Positions 9,514-19,279 of a stretch of 22,564 nucleotides of DNA are shown here, piece by piece. The translations under genes and the position numbers were made by a program. Each line of letters begins with the position of its first letter. The first letter of the stretch is position 1. Origin of the DNA: Hyphomicrobiales bacterium (GTDB taxonomy: Bacteria > Pseudomonadota > Alphaproteobacteria > Rhizobiales > Xanthobacteraceae); NCBI GenBank assembly GCA_016201085.1, contig JACQDO010000090.1, positions 1 through 22,564 of the forward strand, read 5' to 3'. Under the pieces are notes generated by a model. That model was not told the origin of the DNA. It was given only the letters and a program-made list of their open reading frames with translations, and searched no databases.

Positions 9514-9596
9514 TGTCATCGCCCGCGCAGGCGGGCGATCCAGTAACCCCAGTATGTCAGTGATTACTGGATGCCCCGCTTTCGCGGGGCATGACA
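9514..9596. repeat. Perfect cloverleaf-like palindromic repeat
   Basis: All stems are contiguous, with virtually no unpaired bases at the junction: outer stem TGTCAT/ATGACA (9514-9519, 9591-9596); hairpin TCGCCCGC/GCGGGCGA (9519-9526, 9531-9538); hairpin ATCCAGTAA/TTACTGGAT (9538-9546, 9564-9572); hairpin GCCCCGC/GCGGGGC (9573-9579, 9584-9590). It lies between the stop of the heparinase-family gene (9603) and the start of purH. Confidence 0.9.
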
Positions 9597-9602
9597 CCGC
9601 TT

Positions 9603-11360
9603 TTACAGCGGCAATTCCGGCTCGTCGGCCCGCACCACGCGGGTGCCCGGCGCCGGCCGCGGGGTGTGGCCGAAGCTCCAGCGCACTTTGGCGTCCTTGC
9701 GGGCATGGCCGTAGATCACGATCTGCACGGCGCGGCGCGGCCCGTCGGTGCCGGCGAGGTAGACGCTTTCCTCCAGCTCCACCGCTTCGGCCAGCGTCGA
9801 AAAGGTCCATACCTCGCGATCCGGCAGCAGCAGAATGACGCCGCGGCCGTCCGACAGCCGGCTGGCCTTGATCGCCGGATGCAGGTGAAAGCGGATGGCG
9901 TATTCGTCGGCGGCGCGCACGGGAAAGGCATGGCCGTCGGCCGGCGTAAAACTGTCCTCGCCATCGAGCGTGCGGCCATCCGGGCTGAGCCGGATCGCGC
10001 GGGTGTGGATCGCGCCAAAGTCCCTGGCATAGCCGTCGTGCGAGGCGCGCAACATGGTGCCCTCGGCGGTGTCCTCGCGCGCGACCTGCACGAGGCGCGG
10101 CCCCGCCACGATCGGGATGCCCGCGAGCAGATTGCGGAAGGCGCCGGATTCGAGGAATTGACAGGAGGATTTGTCGTTGAAGGTGACGGTGGAATGCGCG
10201 GCGGTGGCGCGCGCTACTTGCCGCCAGGTGACTTTGTTGACCGCCGGCAGGCCGCAATTGATCACCAGCCGGTACTGCTTCCACGACAACTCGAAGGCCA
10301 GGCAACCGGCATGCGCTTCCTGGCTCAGCGCCAGCGGCGGCGGCCGGCCGGTATCCATCAGCAGCGCGGTCTGCCCCGCCTCGATGCGCTGATAGCCGGA
10401 ATGCGGCGCGTTCGACACCGGCGCGCCGCGGGCGTCGTCATAGGCGAGCACGGTGGCGAGCAGATCGACCGGCGTCGGCCCCATGCCGTTGAATTGCGCG
10501 AAATTGCCGTCGGCATGGCGGAAGAAACGCAGCATCGGCATCATGCGGTCGATGGCGTTGTTGATCGCCTGCGGCGGCTGCAGATTGCGCGTGGAGAACA
10601 ACTGGCGCAGCGGCAGCAGATCGGCCAGCAATTCGATCAGCGCGCCGGGATTGCGGCTGACATGACCGCCGTCGGGCAGGATCTGCGCGCGCAGTTCCTC
10701 GATCAGCTTGCGCGCATTGCCGCGCAGATAGCCCGACTGCCCTTGCATGCAGAGCGTCGCATAATTGAGCGCGATCAGCGCCTGCAAGCGCGGCAGTCCA
10801 TCGCGCGACTGCTTGAGCGCGCGGCGCAGATAGCGCACCTGCCGCGACAGGCTGCGGATGAAGCGGCGATAGAAGCGCGCATCGGCTTCCTGCAAAACGA
10901 ACGGCGCCTGGCTCAGCCAGCAGATCACGCGGCGCGACAGAATATCGAGACGCCAGCCAAGCGGATGCCAACTGCCTTGGATGTTGATCCAGTCGTCGAT
11001 CAGTGCACGGGCATTGGCGCGGGTGATGGCCGAGTCGGCGGCGCGCAGATGGCGCAGCCAAGCAAAACTCAGCAGGATCACCGCCCATTCGTCGGACGGC
11101 GGCGTCATCTCGAATGGCGATCTGCGGTCGCAGATCACCACTTTGCCGGCGAAGGCGAAGCGGCCGGCATAGATTTCGGCGGCGCGGGTGGCATCGGCGG
11201 TGCGCAGATCCTGCGGCGCGATCACCAGCCGGTCGGTCTTGGAGGTGGCGAAGCGCCAGCGCATCAATGGATGGGCATGGAAGGCGCCGAGCAATCTACG
11301 GAATGCGCGGCGCCCGATGAGCAGGGCGAGCTTGGCCCGTTCGGCGACCGAAACCCGCAT
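9603..11360 (-). CDS. Heparinase II/III family protein
   Basis: The 585-residue product fits the heparinase II/III-like polysaccharide lyase family. Residues 1 to about 310 form an alpha-helical, toroid-like region (WHPLGWRLDILSRRVICW, ALIALNYATLCMQG). The beta-sheet C-terminal domain starts near residue 320, with the family pattern HAGCLAFEL at about residue 350, followed by LVINCG and HSTVTFNDKSSC. No signal peptide is obvious, and the true substrate of these alphaproteobacterial members is not known to me; heparin itself is unlikely. The start at 11360 gives MRVSVAERAKLALL, the usual N-terminus; in-frame starts further up (11363, 11441) would reach into the gap with the rsmB side. The position between rsmB and purH is conserved in Hyphomicrobiales, which suggests a house function such as envelope polysaccharide turnover, an inference only. 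Confidence 0.88.
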   Translation of the reverse strand: MRVSVAERAKLALLIGRRAFRRLLGAFHAHPLMRWRFATSKTDRLVIAPQDLRTADATRAAEIYAGRFAFAGKVVICDRRSPFEMTPPSDEWAVILLSFAWLRHLRAADSAITRANARALIDDWINIQGSWHPLGWRLDILSRRVICWLSQAPFVLQEADARFYRRFIRSLSRQVRYLRRALKQSRDGLPRLQALIALNYATLCMQGQSGYLRGNARKLIEELRAQILPDGGHVSRNPGALIELLADLLPLRQLFSTRNLQPPQAINNAIDRMMPMLRFFRHADGNFAQFNGMGPTPVDLLATVLAYDDARGAPVSNAPHSGYQRIEAGQTALLMDTGRPPPLALSQEAHAGCLAFELSWKQYRLVINCGLPAVNKVTWRQVARATAAHSTVTFNDKSSCQFLESGAFRNLLAGIPIVAGPRLVQVAREDTAEGTMLRASHDGYARDFGAIHTRAIRLSPDGRTLDGEDSFTPADGHAFPVRAADEYAIRFHLHPAIKASRLSDGRGVILLLPDREVWTFSTLAEAVELEESVYLAGTDGPRRAVQIVIYGHARKDAKVRWSFGHTPRPAPGTRVVRADEPELPL

Positions 11361-11465
11361 CATGCAGTTGCTCGTCCCCGGGTATGCGGACCGAATCCGC
11401 ATCGAGTTCCGCACGATAGCGAAGGGGCGGCGCAGGGCCAATATGCCTGATTTAAGCGTGATTTA

Positions 11466-11515
11466 GCGCCATATCTGGAAAAGCAGGAACCGGCTTGCCG
11501 GAAAAGATCCTGTGC
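11466..11515. repeat. Degenerate copy of the GGGAACCGG palindrome
   Basis: The sequence aligns over its full length with the palindrome at 632-680: GCGCCATATCTGGAAAAGC and AGGAACCGGCTTGCCGGAAA in the same order, then AGATCCTGTGC. End pairing is eroded. It sits between the rsmB stop and the start of the heparinase-family gene. Confidence 0.7.
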
Positions 11516-11525
11516 GAACAAAATA

Positions 11526-12832
11526 CTATGCATTGCGGGTGAGCCGGGCGGCATAGAAGCCATCCAGCCCGCCCCAGCGCGGATCGGGATCGGGCAGGTG
11601 CAGCGGCAGCGTGCGCAAGTCGCCATCCTTGCTGATGAATTCGGCATGCCCGGCGAGCTCCACTGCCGTGACCGGCTTGCGGGCGACGTTTGGGTTGCGC
11701 GCCAGCAGGGCCACGATCTGCTCGATGCCTTCCTCGGGCTCCAGCGAGCAGACGCAATAGACCAGCGTGGCGCCGGGCTTGAGCAGATCGACCGCGCGGT
11801 CGAGCAGCCGCTGCTGCAACGAAGTGAGCACAGGGAGGTCGGCTTCGCGCTTGAGCCAGGGCACATCGGGATGACGGCGGATGGTGCCGGTCGAGGAGCA
11901 GGGCGCATCGAGCAGCACGGCATCGAACGGCCCGCCTTGCCATTCCAGCGCGTCGGCGGTGACGGTCTCGGCCTGGAGCTTCAGCCGTATGAGGTTTTCG
12001 CGCAGGCGGGCCAGCCGGTTGGCCGAACGGTCGACCGCGGTGACCTGCGCGCCGGCGCAGGCGAGCTGCGCCGTCTTGCCGCCCGGCGCCGCGCAGAGAT
12101 CGGCGACGCTTTGACCGCGCACGTCGCCAAACAAGCGCGCCGGCAGCGCGGCGGCGGCGTCCTGCACCCACCAGGCGCCTTCGGCAAAGCCGGGCAGCAG
12201 CGATATCGCGCCATGCGCGATGGTGCGCACGCTGCCGGTCGGCAGCACGCGGCCGCGCAGATGCTCGGCCCAAATTTCCGCATCCTGCTTGACGGTGAGA
12301 TCGAGCGCCGGCTCGTGGCCATTGGCTTCCGCAATCGCGCGCGCGATGTCGGCGCCGTAAGTCATGGTCCAGCGTTTCACCAGCCATTCCGGAGTGTCGC
12401 GTGTGGCCCTGGCGGGCAGCGGCTTGTCGCGGCTCTGCGCCACGCGGCGCAGCACGGCGTTGACCAGTCCGGCGTAACGCGCGGCGCGCCGGTCGGCCTG
12501 TCATCGGGTCCGGCCGTCGACGCGATCCTTGCCAGCGCGGCGATTCCGGTGGTCTTTCCAACCGTTGAAATCGGCATCGACCACCTGATGGACGGCGCCA
12601 TCTCTGGCAACACGCCGATCCTCACGGCTGTCGAGCTTGGCGCCGACCGCCTGATCGTGCTTCCAACGGGGTTCGCGGCGAGCGTGGCGAGGCCGGTATG
12701 CGCGGTCTTGCCCGCGAGCTGCTCGTCGAGCGCGATGCGCCGCCGCAACACGCCGTCGACGATGTCGGCGGCTATCCTGCGGGCGGCGAGGCCGGGGACT
12801 TCCGGCTGAGGGGAGGTGCGCGGTCGCGCCAT
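11526..12832 (-). pseudogene. rsmB: 16S rRNA m5C967 methyltransferase RsmB, middle of the N-terminal domain replaced
   Basis: RsmB methylates C967 of 16S rRNA using SAM. The N-terminus is recognisable from the ATG at 12832 (VPGLAARRIAADIVDGVL, LDEQLAGKTAHTGLA), preceded by AAGGG. Homology stops near 12680. It resumes at about 12500 with QADRRAARYAGLVNAVLRR and runs to the stop at 11526. The C-terminal catalytic domain is intact: AAPGGKTAQL for SAM binding, DAPCSSTGTIRRHPDVPW with one catalytic Cys, and YCVCSLEPEEG with the other. About 75 residues of the NusB-like RNA-binding domain are missing, and in their place is a patatin fragment on the opposite strand. The total span of 1,307 nt is not a multiple of three, and a TGA at 12501-12503 in this frame cuts the catalytic part off from the N-terminus. 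A GTG at 12455 could start a shortened protein. Confidence 0.9.
12498..12680 (+). pseudogene. Patatin-like phospholipase fragment inserted in rsmB
   Basis: Read on the plus strand, this stretch encodes about 60 residues typical of the second half of a bacterial patatin-like phospholipase: LSSGPAVDAILASAAIPVVF, then HLMDGAISGNTP with the Asp-Gly-Ala motif that supplies the catalytic Asp, then ELGADRLIVLPTGF. Neither the GXSXG nucleophile half nor the normal C-terminus is present, so it cannot be a functional enzyme. Left and right edges grade directly into rsmB sequence on the other strand. The open frame that runs on either side is only the antisense of rsmB. Confidence 0.85.
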
Positions 12833-13001
12833 ACGGCCCTTATTGCCATGAAATGTGGCGCCGACGCGAATGCGCCGCAAAAAACATCGTGGATACAAAG
12901 ATATTGGCCGCCGTTCGCCGATCCTCACGGTTGAGTTGTATTTTCTGTTCTATCCGAGATTGTGCTTGGGCGAATCGCGAGGGTAGGCGATAATTAGGAG
13001 C
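12833..13001. other. Divergent intergenic region between rsmB and the thermonuclease gene
   Basis: This 169-bp gap should carry the promoters of both flanking genes. I could not identify a convincing sigma-70 pair. It contains CGCCGATCCTCACGG at 12916-12930, an exact direct repeat of 12613-12627 within the patatin fragment. The thermonuclease ATG is preceded by TAGGAG only one nucleotide away, closer than usual for a ribosome binding site. Confidence 0.5.
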
Positions 13002-13550
13002 ATGTTCCTGACGCTCAAGTCCTTCGCCCGGCCCGCGCGCGGCGCCACGCTGCTGCTGGCGGCGGCCTGTTTTGCCGCCGGTCTTTGCGCCGGCGTGACG
13101 ATCTTGCCGGTGGCGGCGAGCCGCGACGTCGAACGCGCCGTAGTGTCGCCGCGCGTCGCGCCAACGGCCGGGCTGCTACGCAGCGGCCACCCGGCCGAGG
13201 TGATCCGCGTGCTCGACGGCGATACCTTCGAGGCGCGCGTGCGCATCTGGCCGGGCATGGACGTGACCACGCGGGTGCGGCTGCGCGGCATCGACGCGCC
13301 GGAAATGCGCGCGCGTTGCGAGGACGAACGGGTGCAGGCGCTGGCCGCGCGCGAGGCGCTCACGCGCATTTTGGGCGAAGGCGCGGTGGGCATTTCACGC
13401 ATCGGCCAGGATAAATATGGCGGCCGCGTCGACGCCGACGTGTCGACCGCGCGCACGCCCGATGTGTCGGCGGCGCTGCTCGAACGCGGGCAGGCTCTTG
13501 GAATTGCGCGGCGCTATTCCGGCGGCCGGCGCGCAAGCTGGTGTGGGTGA
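13002..13550 (+). CDS. Thermonuclease (SNase)-family protein, exported or membrane-anchored
   Basis: The 182-residue protein begins with a hydrophobic segment (residues 13-38: LLLAAACFAAGL and following), likely a signal peptide or an N-terminal anchor. From about residue 64 it has the staphylococcal-nuclease fold: VLDGDTFEARV (residues 70-80, with Asp72 and Asp74), RLRGIDAPEMR with Glu101, and DKYGGRV with Arg142, matching the family's Ca-binding and catalytic Asp, Glu and Arg positions. The C-terminal RRYSGGRRASWC is the normal family end, so the gene is complete. A non-specific nuclease acting outside the cytoplasm is the likely role. It converges on the L,D-transpeptidase gene with only 13 nt between the two stops. 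Confidence 0.85.
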   Translation: MFLTLKSFARPARGATLLLAAACFAAGLCAGVTILPVAASRDVERAVVSPRVAPTAGLLRSGHPAEVIRVLDGDTFEARVRIWPGMDVTTRVRLRGIDAPEMRARCEDERVQALAAREALTRILGEGAVGISRIGQDKYGGRVDADVSTARTPDVSAALLERGQALGIARRYSGGRRASWCG

Positions 13551-13563
13551 AGCCGGCGGCAGC

Positions 13564-14088
13564 TTATCGTTCGACGATCACCGGCGTGCCGATGTCGACC
13601 AGCGAAAACAGCTCGACAATGTCGCGGTTGTACATGCGGATGCAGCCGTAGGAGACGAAGCCGCCGATCGAGGAAGGCCGGTTGGTGCCGTGGATGGCGT
13701 ATTCACCGCCGCGCAGCGTGAGCGCGGCCGCGCCCATTGGATTGTTGGCAGCGCCGCCCGCAATGACCTGCGGCAGGCCGGGATGTTCGCGGCGGATTTC
13801 CTCCGGCGGCGACCAGGCCGGCCGAAAATATTTACCCTCGACGCGCGACATCCCCATCCAGGTTTTGCCGCTGCGGCCGACGCCCACCGGAAAGCGCAGG
13901 GCGCGCTGCTCGTCGATGACGTAATAAAGCCGGCGCTCGCCGGTCTTAACCACGATGGTGCCCGGGGCGAAACCGGAGAAGGCGACGACATCGCGAGGGA
14001 GCGTGGCTGCCCGTGCCATCGCCACGATCAGCGCCCATATCACGACGATCGCCAGAAACAGCACCGTCCGCTTGATCACAAAAGACAT
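13564..14088 (-). CDS. L,D-transpeptidase (YkuD family), exported
   Basis: The 174-residue product has an N-terminal hydrophobic signal or anchor (residues 4-27, [20 protein letters not shown]), then a YkuD catalytic domain. The catalytic signature is clear: HGTN with His133, then SYGCIRM with Cys149 as the nucleophile, 16 residues apart as is usual. The family makes 3-3 peptide cross-links in peptidoglycan, or attaches outer-membrane proteins to it, in the periplasm. The start at 14088 (MSFVIKR) gives a proper signal-peptide start; an upstream in-frame start at 14103 adds five residues. No LysM domain is present. It lies downstream of acs on the same strand, but a terminator-like hairpin after acs argues for separate transcription. 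Confidence 0.92.
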   Translation of the reverse strand: MSFVIKRTVLFLAIVVIWALIVAMARAATLPRDVVAFSGFAPGTIVVKTGERRLYYVIDEQRALRFPVGVGRSGKTWMGMSRVEGKYFRPAWSPPEEIRREHPGLPQVIAGGAANNPMGAAALTLRGGEYAIHGTNRPSSIGGFVSYGCIRMYNRDIVELFSLVDIGTPVIVER

Positions 14089-14178
14089 TGCGCCCGCCCG
14101 CATCGGTTAACGGACGCAATGATAATGCGGCGGGTGGCCGCAGCATCGGAAAGCTCGCAGTAACGTAAACGGCGGTTA

Positions 14179-14208
14179 AAATTAACCTCTCCCCGCAAAA
14201 CGGAGAGG
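14179..14208 (-). terminator. Intrinsic terminator after acs
   Basis: Read on the minus strand, CCTCTCC (14208-14202) pairs with GGAGAGG (14192-14186) around a 9-nt loop, and is followed at once by TTAATTTTAA. It begins 7 nt past the acs stop codon. The stem plus T-rich tail fits a Rho-independent terminator. Confidence 0.7.
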
Positions 14209-14214
14209 AAAGCG

Positions 14215-16061
<1,847 letters not shown>

Positions 16062-16216
16062 CGCAAATTCCTCCCCGCCCCATCCGGTTGCCCCGTGGGC
16101 GTTTATTGCCGAGCAGTTCGATACATTATGCGCAGGCGGTCAGACGAGCGACAAGTCGGCGGCATCAGACTTTGGTCGTGTCCAGTCGTTGAGAAATATC
16201 AAGGCGTTGGGCGCGA

Positions 16217-16636
16217 TTAGACGCCCCAGGCGCCAATCACCGCACCCATCAGCAGCAGCGCCGCCAGCCAGTGGCCGCCGTCGATGGCGATCAACAGCGG
16301 CTTGCGCATGCCGAAGGTGTTGTTGACCGCGAGCGTGGTGATGACGAAGCCGAGCCACAGGAAGAAGGCCGCGATCACGCCGTTCTTCACGCTCACCGCG
16401 CCGAGATGACCGATCACCCCGGCCAGCATCCAGGCCATCAGCAGGTCGGCGGCGAGCGCGACGATCAGCGGCCAAGGCGCCGCGCCTTTGCCGTGATGGG
16501 CGCGGATCTGTTCGGTGGTGAAGCCGTGCGCCGTCTTCCATGGGTTAGCCAGCAGGCGATACCAGACGCCGCCGAGGCCGAAGCCGAGGAGGCCTGCCAC
16601 CAGCACGGCCCAGTAATTGATACCGGAAAAAGCCAT
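16217..16636 (-). CDS. DUF1761-family membrane protein
   Basis: The 139-residue protein has four predicted membrane segments: about residues 5-25 (NYWAVLVAGLLGFGLGGVWY), 55-77, 84-103 and 118-137. The sequence between the first two (LLANPWKTAHGFTTEQI) and the run GHWLAALLLMG near the end fit the DUF1761 family of small, four-helix inner-membrane proteins, whose function is unknown. GGGAGGAGAG just upstream of the ATG at 16636 is an excellent ribosome binding site. It is followed on the same strand, after 155 bp, by acs; the hairpin repeat at 16653-16709 separates it from the EVE gene upstream. Confidence 0.85.
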   Translation of the reverse strand: MAFSGINYWAVLVAGLLGFGLGGVWYRLLANPWKTAHGFTTEQIRAHHGKGAAPWPLIVALAADLLMAWMLAGVIGHLGAVSVKNGVIAAFFLWLGFVITTLAVNNTFGMRKPLLIAIDGGHWLAALLLMGAVIGAWGV

Positions 16637-16652
16637 GCTCTCCTCCCTTAAT

Positions 16653-16709
16653 CCGTCATCCTGAGGTGCGAGCGAAGCGAGCCTGCGGCCGAGCGCCTCA
16701 GGGTGACGG
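16653..16709. repeat. Palindromic repeat between the EVE and DUF1761 genes
   Basis: Outer arms CCGTCATCCTGAGG (16653-16666) and CCTCAGGGTGACGG (16696-16709) pair over 14 positions with a single change that allows G-U. The middle holds GCGAGCGAAGCGAGC, a smaller hairpin. This is the CATCCTGAGG type of repeat common in Bradyrhizobium-like genomes. It begins right after the EVE stop codon and could end that operon's transcript. Confidence 0.8.
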
Positions 16710-16712
16710 GAC

Positions 16713-17135
16713 TTATGCTTTCACCCCGCCCATCTTGCACACGATCTTCCATTCCGCGTCGGTCACCGGCTGCACCGACAGCCGCGTGTTGTTGATCAGC
16801 AGCATCGCCTTCAGCTTCGGTTCCGTCTTCACATCCGCGATGGTCACCGGCTTCTTCAGCGGTTCGATCGCTTTCACGTCGACCGCTACCCAGGGCTCGC
16901 CTGCCTTGGCGGTCGGATCGGGATAAGCGCCTCGGGTGATCTCGACCACGCCGACGGCGGCCTTTTCCTCGCCGGAATGATAGAAGAAGGCGCGGTCGCC
17001 CTTCTTCATCTGCATCAGATTGAGCTTGGCCTGATGATTGCGCACGCCGGTCCAGGCGGTGCCCTTGGCGCCGCTCTTGACCTGCTGAGCCCACGACCAG
17101 CTACCGGGCTCGGATTTCATCAACCAGTATGTCAT
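16713..17135 (-). CDS. EVE-domain protein (YTH-like fold)
   Basis: The 140-residue protein is a single EVE domain: WLMKSEPGSWSW at the N-terminus, TAWTGVRNHQAKLNLMQMKK, then GDRAFFYHSGEEKAAVGVVE and RLSVQPVTDAEW. These are the signature positions of the family (formerly DUF55, related to the human thymocyte nuclear protein 1). EVE domains resemble YTH and PUA folds and bind modified bases in DNA or RNA; the ligand here is not known. Its start is 4 nt after the gpsA stop codon, so it is surely co-transcribed with tsaD and gpsA. Linking it to tRNA modification through tsaD is an inference from this gene order. Confidence 0.93.
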   Translation of the reverse strand: MTYWLMKSEPGSWSWAQQVKSGAKGTAWTGVRNHQAKLNLMQMKKGDRAFFYHSGEEKAAVGVVEITRGAYPDPTAKAGEPWVAVDVKAIEPLKKPVTIADVKTEPKLKAMLLINNTRLSVQPVTDAEWKIVCKMGGVKA

Positions 17136-17139
17136 TGCG

Positions 17140-18126
17140 TTATTCCGATTTGATCGGCCGCGTCAGCAGCGACTCGATCGCCGCCTCGACACTCAGCTTT
17201 CCCGCCAGCACGGCGGCGACCGCGGCCGAGATCGGCATTTCGACATTTTTCTCGCGCGCCATTTCCAGCAGCACCGGCGCGGTGAATACGCCTTCCGCCA
17301 GCTTGCCGTGCGCGGCGCTATCCGGCTTCTCGCCTTTGCCGAGCGCGACGCCGCAGGAGAAATTGCGCGACTGCGGCGTCGAGCAGGTGAGGATGAGATC
17401 GCCCAGCCCCGACAGGCCCATCATGGTTTCGGTCTTGGCGCCGCAAGCCCTGCCGAAACGCACCAGCTCGGCAAAGCCGCGCGTGGTCATGGCCGCCAAG
17501 GCGCTGGCCCCTAACCCGCGCCCGGTGACGATGCCGGCGGCGATGGCGAGCACGTTCTTGGTGGCGCCGCCGAGCTCGACACCACGCACGTCGGTCGAAT
17601 GATAGGGCCGGAATGTGCCGGAGTTGATCGCGTGCGCCAGCGCGCCCGCGACGCCTGCGTCGCCGGCGGCGATGGTCACCGCGGTCGGCAGCCCGCGCGC
17701 CACGTCCGCGGCAAAGCTCGGGCCCGACAGGATCGCCGGCGTCGCCTGGGGCGCGCATTCGGCGATGATCTCGGTCATGAATTTGTGGGTGCCGTGCTCG
17801 ATGCCCTTGGCGCAGGCGATCAGCGGCGTGCGGTCCGGCATGATCTGCGCCAGCGATTTAACGACCGAGCGCAGCGCCTGCGCGGGCACCACCAGCAGGA
17901 TAGCGTCGGCGCGCGCCGCTGCGGCGAGGTCGCGCGTGACCATGATGGCGTCTTCCAGACGCACGCCGGGCAAGAAACGACTTTCGCGTTTGCCGGCAAG
18001 ATGCTCGGCATTGGCCGCATCGTATTCCCACAGCGTCACGCTGCGACCGGCGCGCGCGCAGGTCTGCGCCAGCGCCGCTCCCCAGGCGCCGCCGCCGAGT
18101 ACGGAGATTTTCTGGATGCTCGTCAT
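17140..18126 (-). CDS. gpsA: NAD(P)-dependent glycerol-3-phosphate dehydrogenase
   Basis: GpsA reduces dihydroxyacetone phosphate to sn-glycerol 3-phosphate, the backbone for phospholipids. The 328-residue protein is full length: the Rossmann motif [15 protein letters not shown] at residues 7-21, [25 protein letters not shown], and the catalytic ELGGATKN with Lys190, then [19 protein letters not shown]. The ATG at 18126 overlaps the proper tsaD stop in the sequence ATGA, a classic translational-coupling arrangement. Owing to a frameshift in tsaD, the gpsA frame is also open upstream, so automated gene callers may report a false TsaD-GpsA fusion of about 680 residues or more. Confidence 0.96.
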   Translation of the reverse strand: MTSIQKISVLGGGAWGAALAQTCARAGRSVTLWEYDAANAEHLAGKRESRFLPGVRLEDAIMVTRDLAAAARADAILLVVPAQALRSVVKSLAQIMPDRTPLIACAKGIEHGTHKFMTEIIAECAPQATPAILSGPSFAADVARGLPTAVTIAAGDAGVAGALAHAINSGTFRPYHSTDVRGVELGGATKNVLAIAAGIVTGRGLGASALAAMTTRGFAELVRFGRACGAKTETMMGLSGLGDLILTCSTPQSRNFSCGVALGKGEKPDSAAHGKLAEGVFTAPVLLEMAREKNVEMPISAAVAAVLAGKLSVEAAIESLLTRPIKSE

Positions 18127-19194
18127 TTGTATGCCGCCGTGCGTTGCAGCTTGCCCTTGGCGGCGGCGATCTCGTCGAGCGGCCAGCGCGCGCGGCGCTA
18201 CGTCGAGCGTGTCGATGAGGCCGAGCGCCAACCGCTCGGCGCCAGCCCAGGCGATCATGGCGCCGTTGTCGGTGCACAGTTCGAGCGGCGGCGCCACCAG
18301 TGTGCTGCCAACTTCGAGGGCGAGACGTTGCAGCACCTTGCGGATCGCCTGGTTGGCGGCGACGCCGCCGGCGGCGACCAGCGCGCTCGGCGCGCCGTAT
18401 TTGGCGCGGAACATGCGCAGGCCGGCGCGCAAGCGGTCGAGCACCACGTCCACCACCGCCTGCTGGAACGAGGCGCACAGATCGGCGACATCCTGGTCGG
18501 TAAGCGGCGCGATCTTCTCGGCTTCCAGCCGCAGCGCGGTCTTCAGGCCCGACAGCGAGAAGTCGGCATCCTTGCGGCCGTGCATCGGGCGCGGCAGCGC
18601 GAAGCGTCCGGCATTGCCGCGCGCCGCCTCTTTCTCCACCAGCGGGCCGCCCGGATAGCCCAGACCCAGGAGCTTGGCGGTCTTGTCGAAGGCCTCGCCG
18701 ATGGCGTCGTCCTGCGTGGTGCCGATGCGCACGTAATCGCCAACCGCGCGCACCGCCACCACCTGGGTGTGGCCGCCGGAGGCGAGAAACAGGCAATAGG
18801 GAAACGGCGTGGCGTCGGTCAACCGCGCGGTCAGCGCATGCGCTTCCAGATGGTTGATCGCGATCAGCGGCTTGCGCTTGACCAGTGCGATGGCCTTGGC
18901 CGTGGTCAGGCCGACGATGACGCCGCCGATCAGGCCCGGCCCGGCGGCGGCGGCGATACCGCCAAGCTGGTCAAACGAACAGCCGGCCTGCGCCATGGCT
19001 TTGGCGACGATGAGATCGAGCGCCTCGACATGGGCGCGCGCGGCGATTTCGGGAACCACCCCGCCGAAGGCGGCATGCTCGCTCACCTGCGACAGGATGA
19101 TATTGGACAGGATGCGGCCGCGGCCCTGTTCGGAACGCTCGACCACCGCCGCCGCGGTCTCGTCGCAGGTGGTCTCGATGCCGAGGACGATCAT
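18123..19194 (-). CDS. tsaD: tRNA N6-threonylcarbamoyladenosine synthase subunit TsaD, with 3' frameshift
   Basis: TsaD transfers the threonylcarbamoyl group to A37 of ANN-decoding tRNAs, together with TsaB and TsaE. The start [17 protein letters not shown] at 19194 is the normal one. INHLEAH gives the metal ligands His115 and His119; LASGGHTQ and [12 protein letters not shown] are also present. After DVAPRA the observed frame goes wrong, but shifting by two bases restores a normal tail, [21 protein letters not shown] minus its last residues elsewhere, ending in a TGA that overlaps the gpsA ATG. The break lies in a GCGCGCGCG tract at 18186-18194, which looks two bases short; adding them gives 357 residues, the expected length. 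Sequencing error or strand slippage at a dinucleotide repeat is likely. The gene is probably functional if the tract is misread. Confidence 0.9.
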
Positions 19195-19279
19195 GGGCTT
19201 TTCGATCCTGGGCCTAGGGGCCGGCCCTCCCTTTTCCAGAAAGGGTGGACTACAAGACGCCCTAGCATCGTGAGGTAAT

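Noticed and set aside
9591..11450. 619-codon open frame on the plus strand opposite the heparinase-family gene
   Set aside because: It is the mirror frame of a GC-rich gene, has a composition dominated by Arg, Gly, Ala and His, and matches no family I recognise.
11598..12809. A 403-codon plus-strand gene containing the patatin motif
   Set aside because: Only 12498-12680 is patatin-like; the rest on both sides is antisense to rsmB.
17599..19278. 559-codon open frame on the plus strand opposite tsaD and gpsA
   Set aside because: Shadow frame of two recognised genes; His/Arg/Gly/Ala-rich without motifs.
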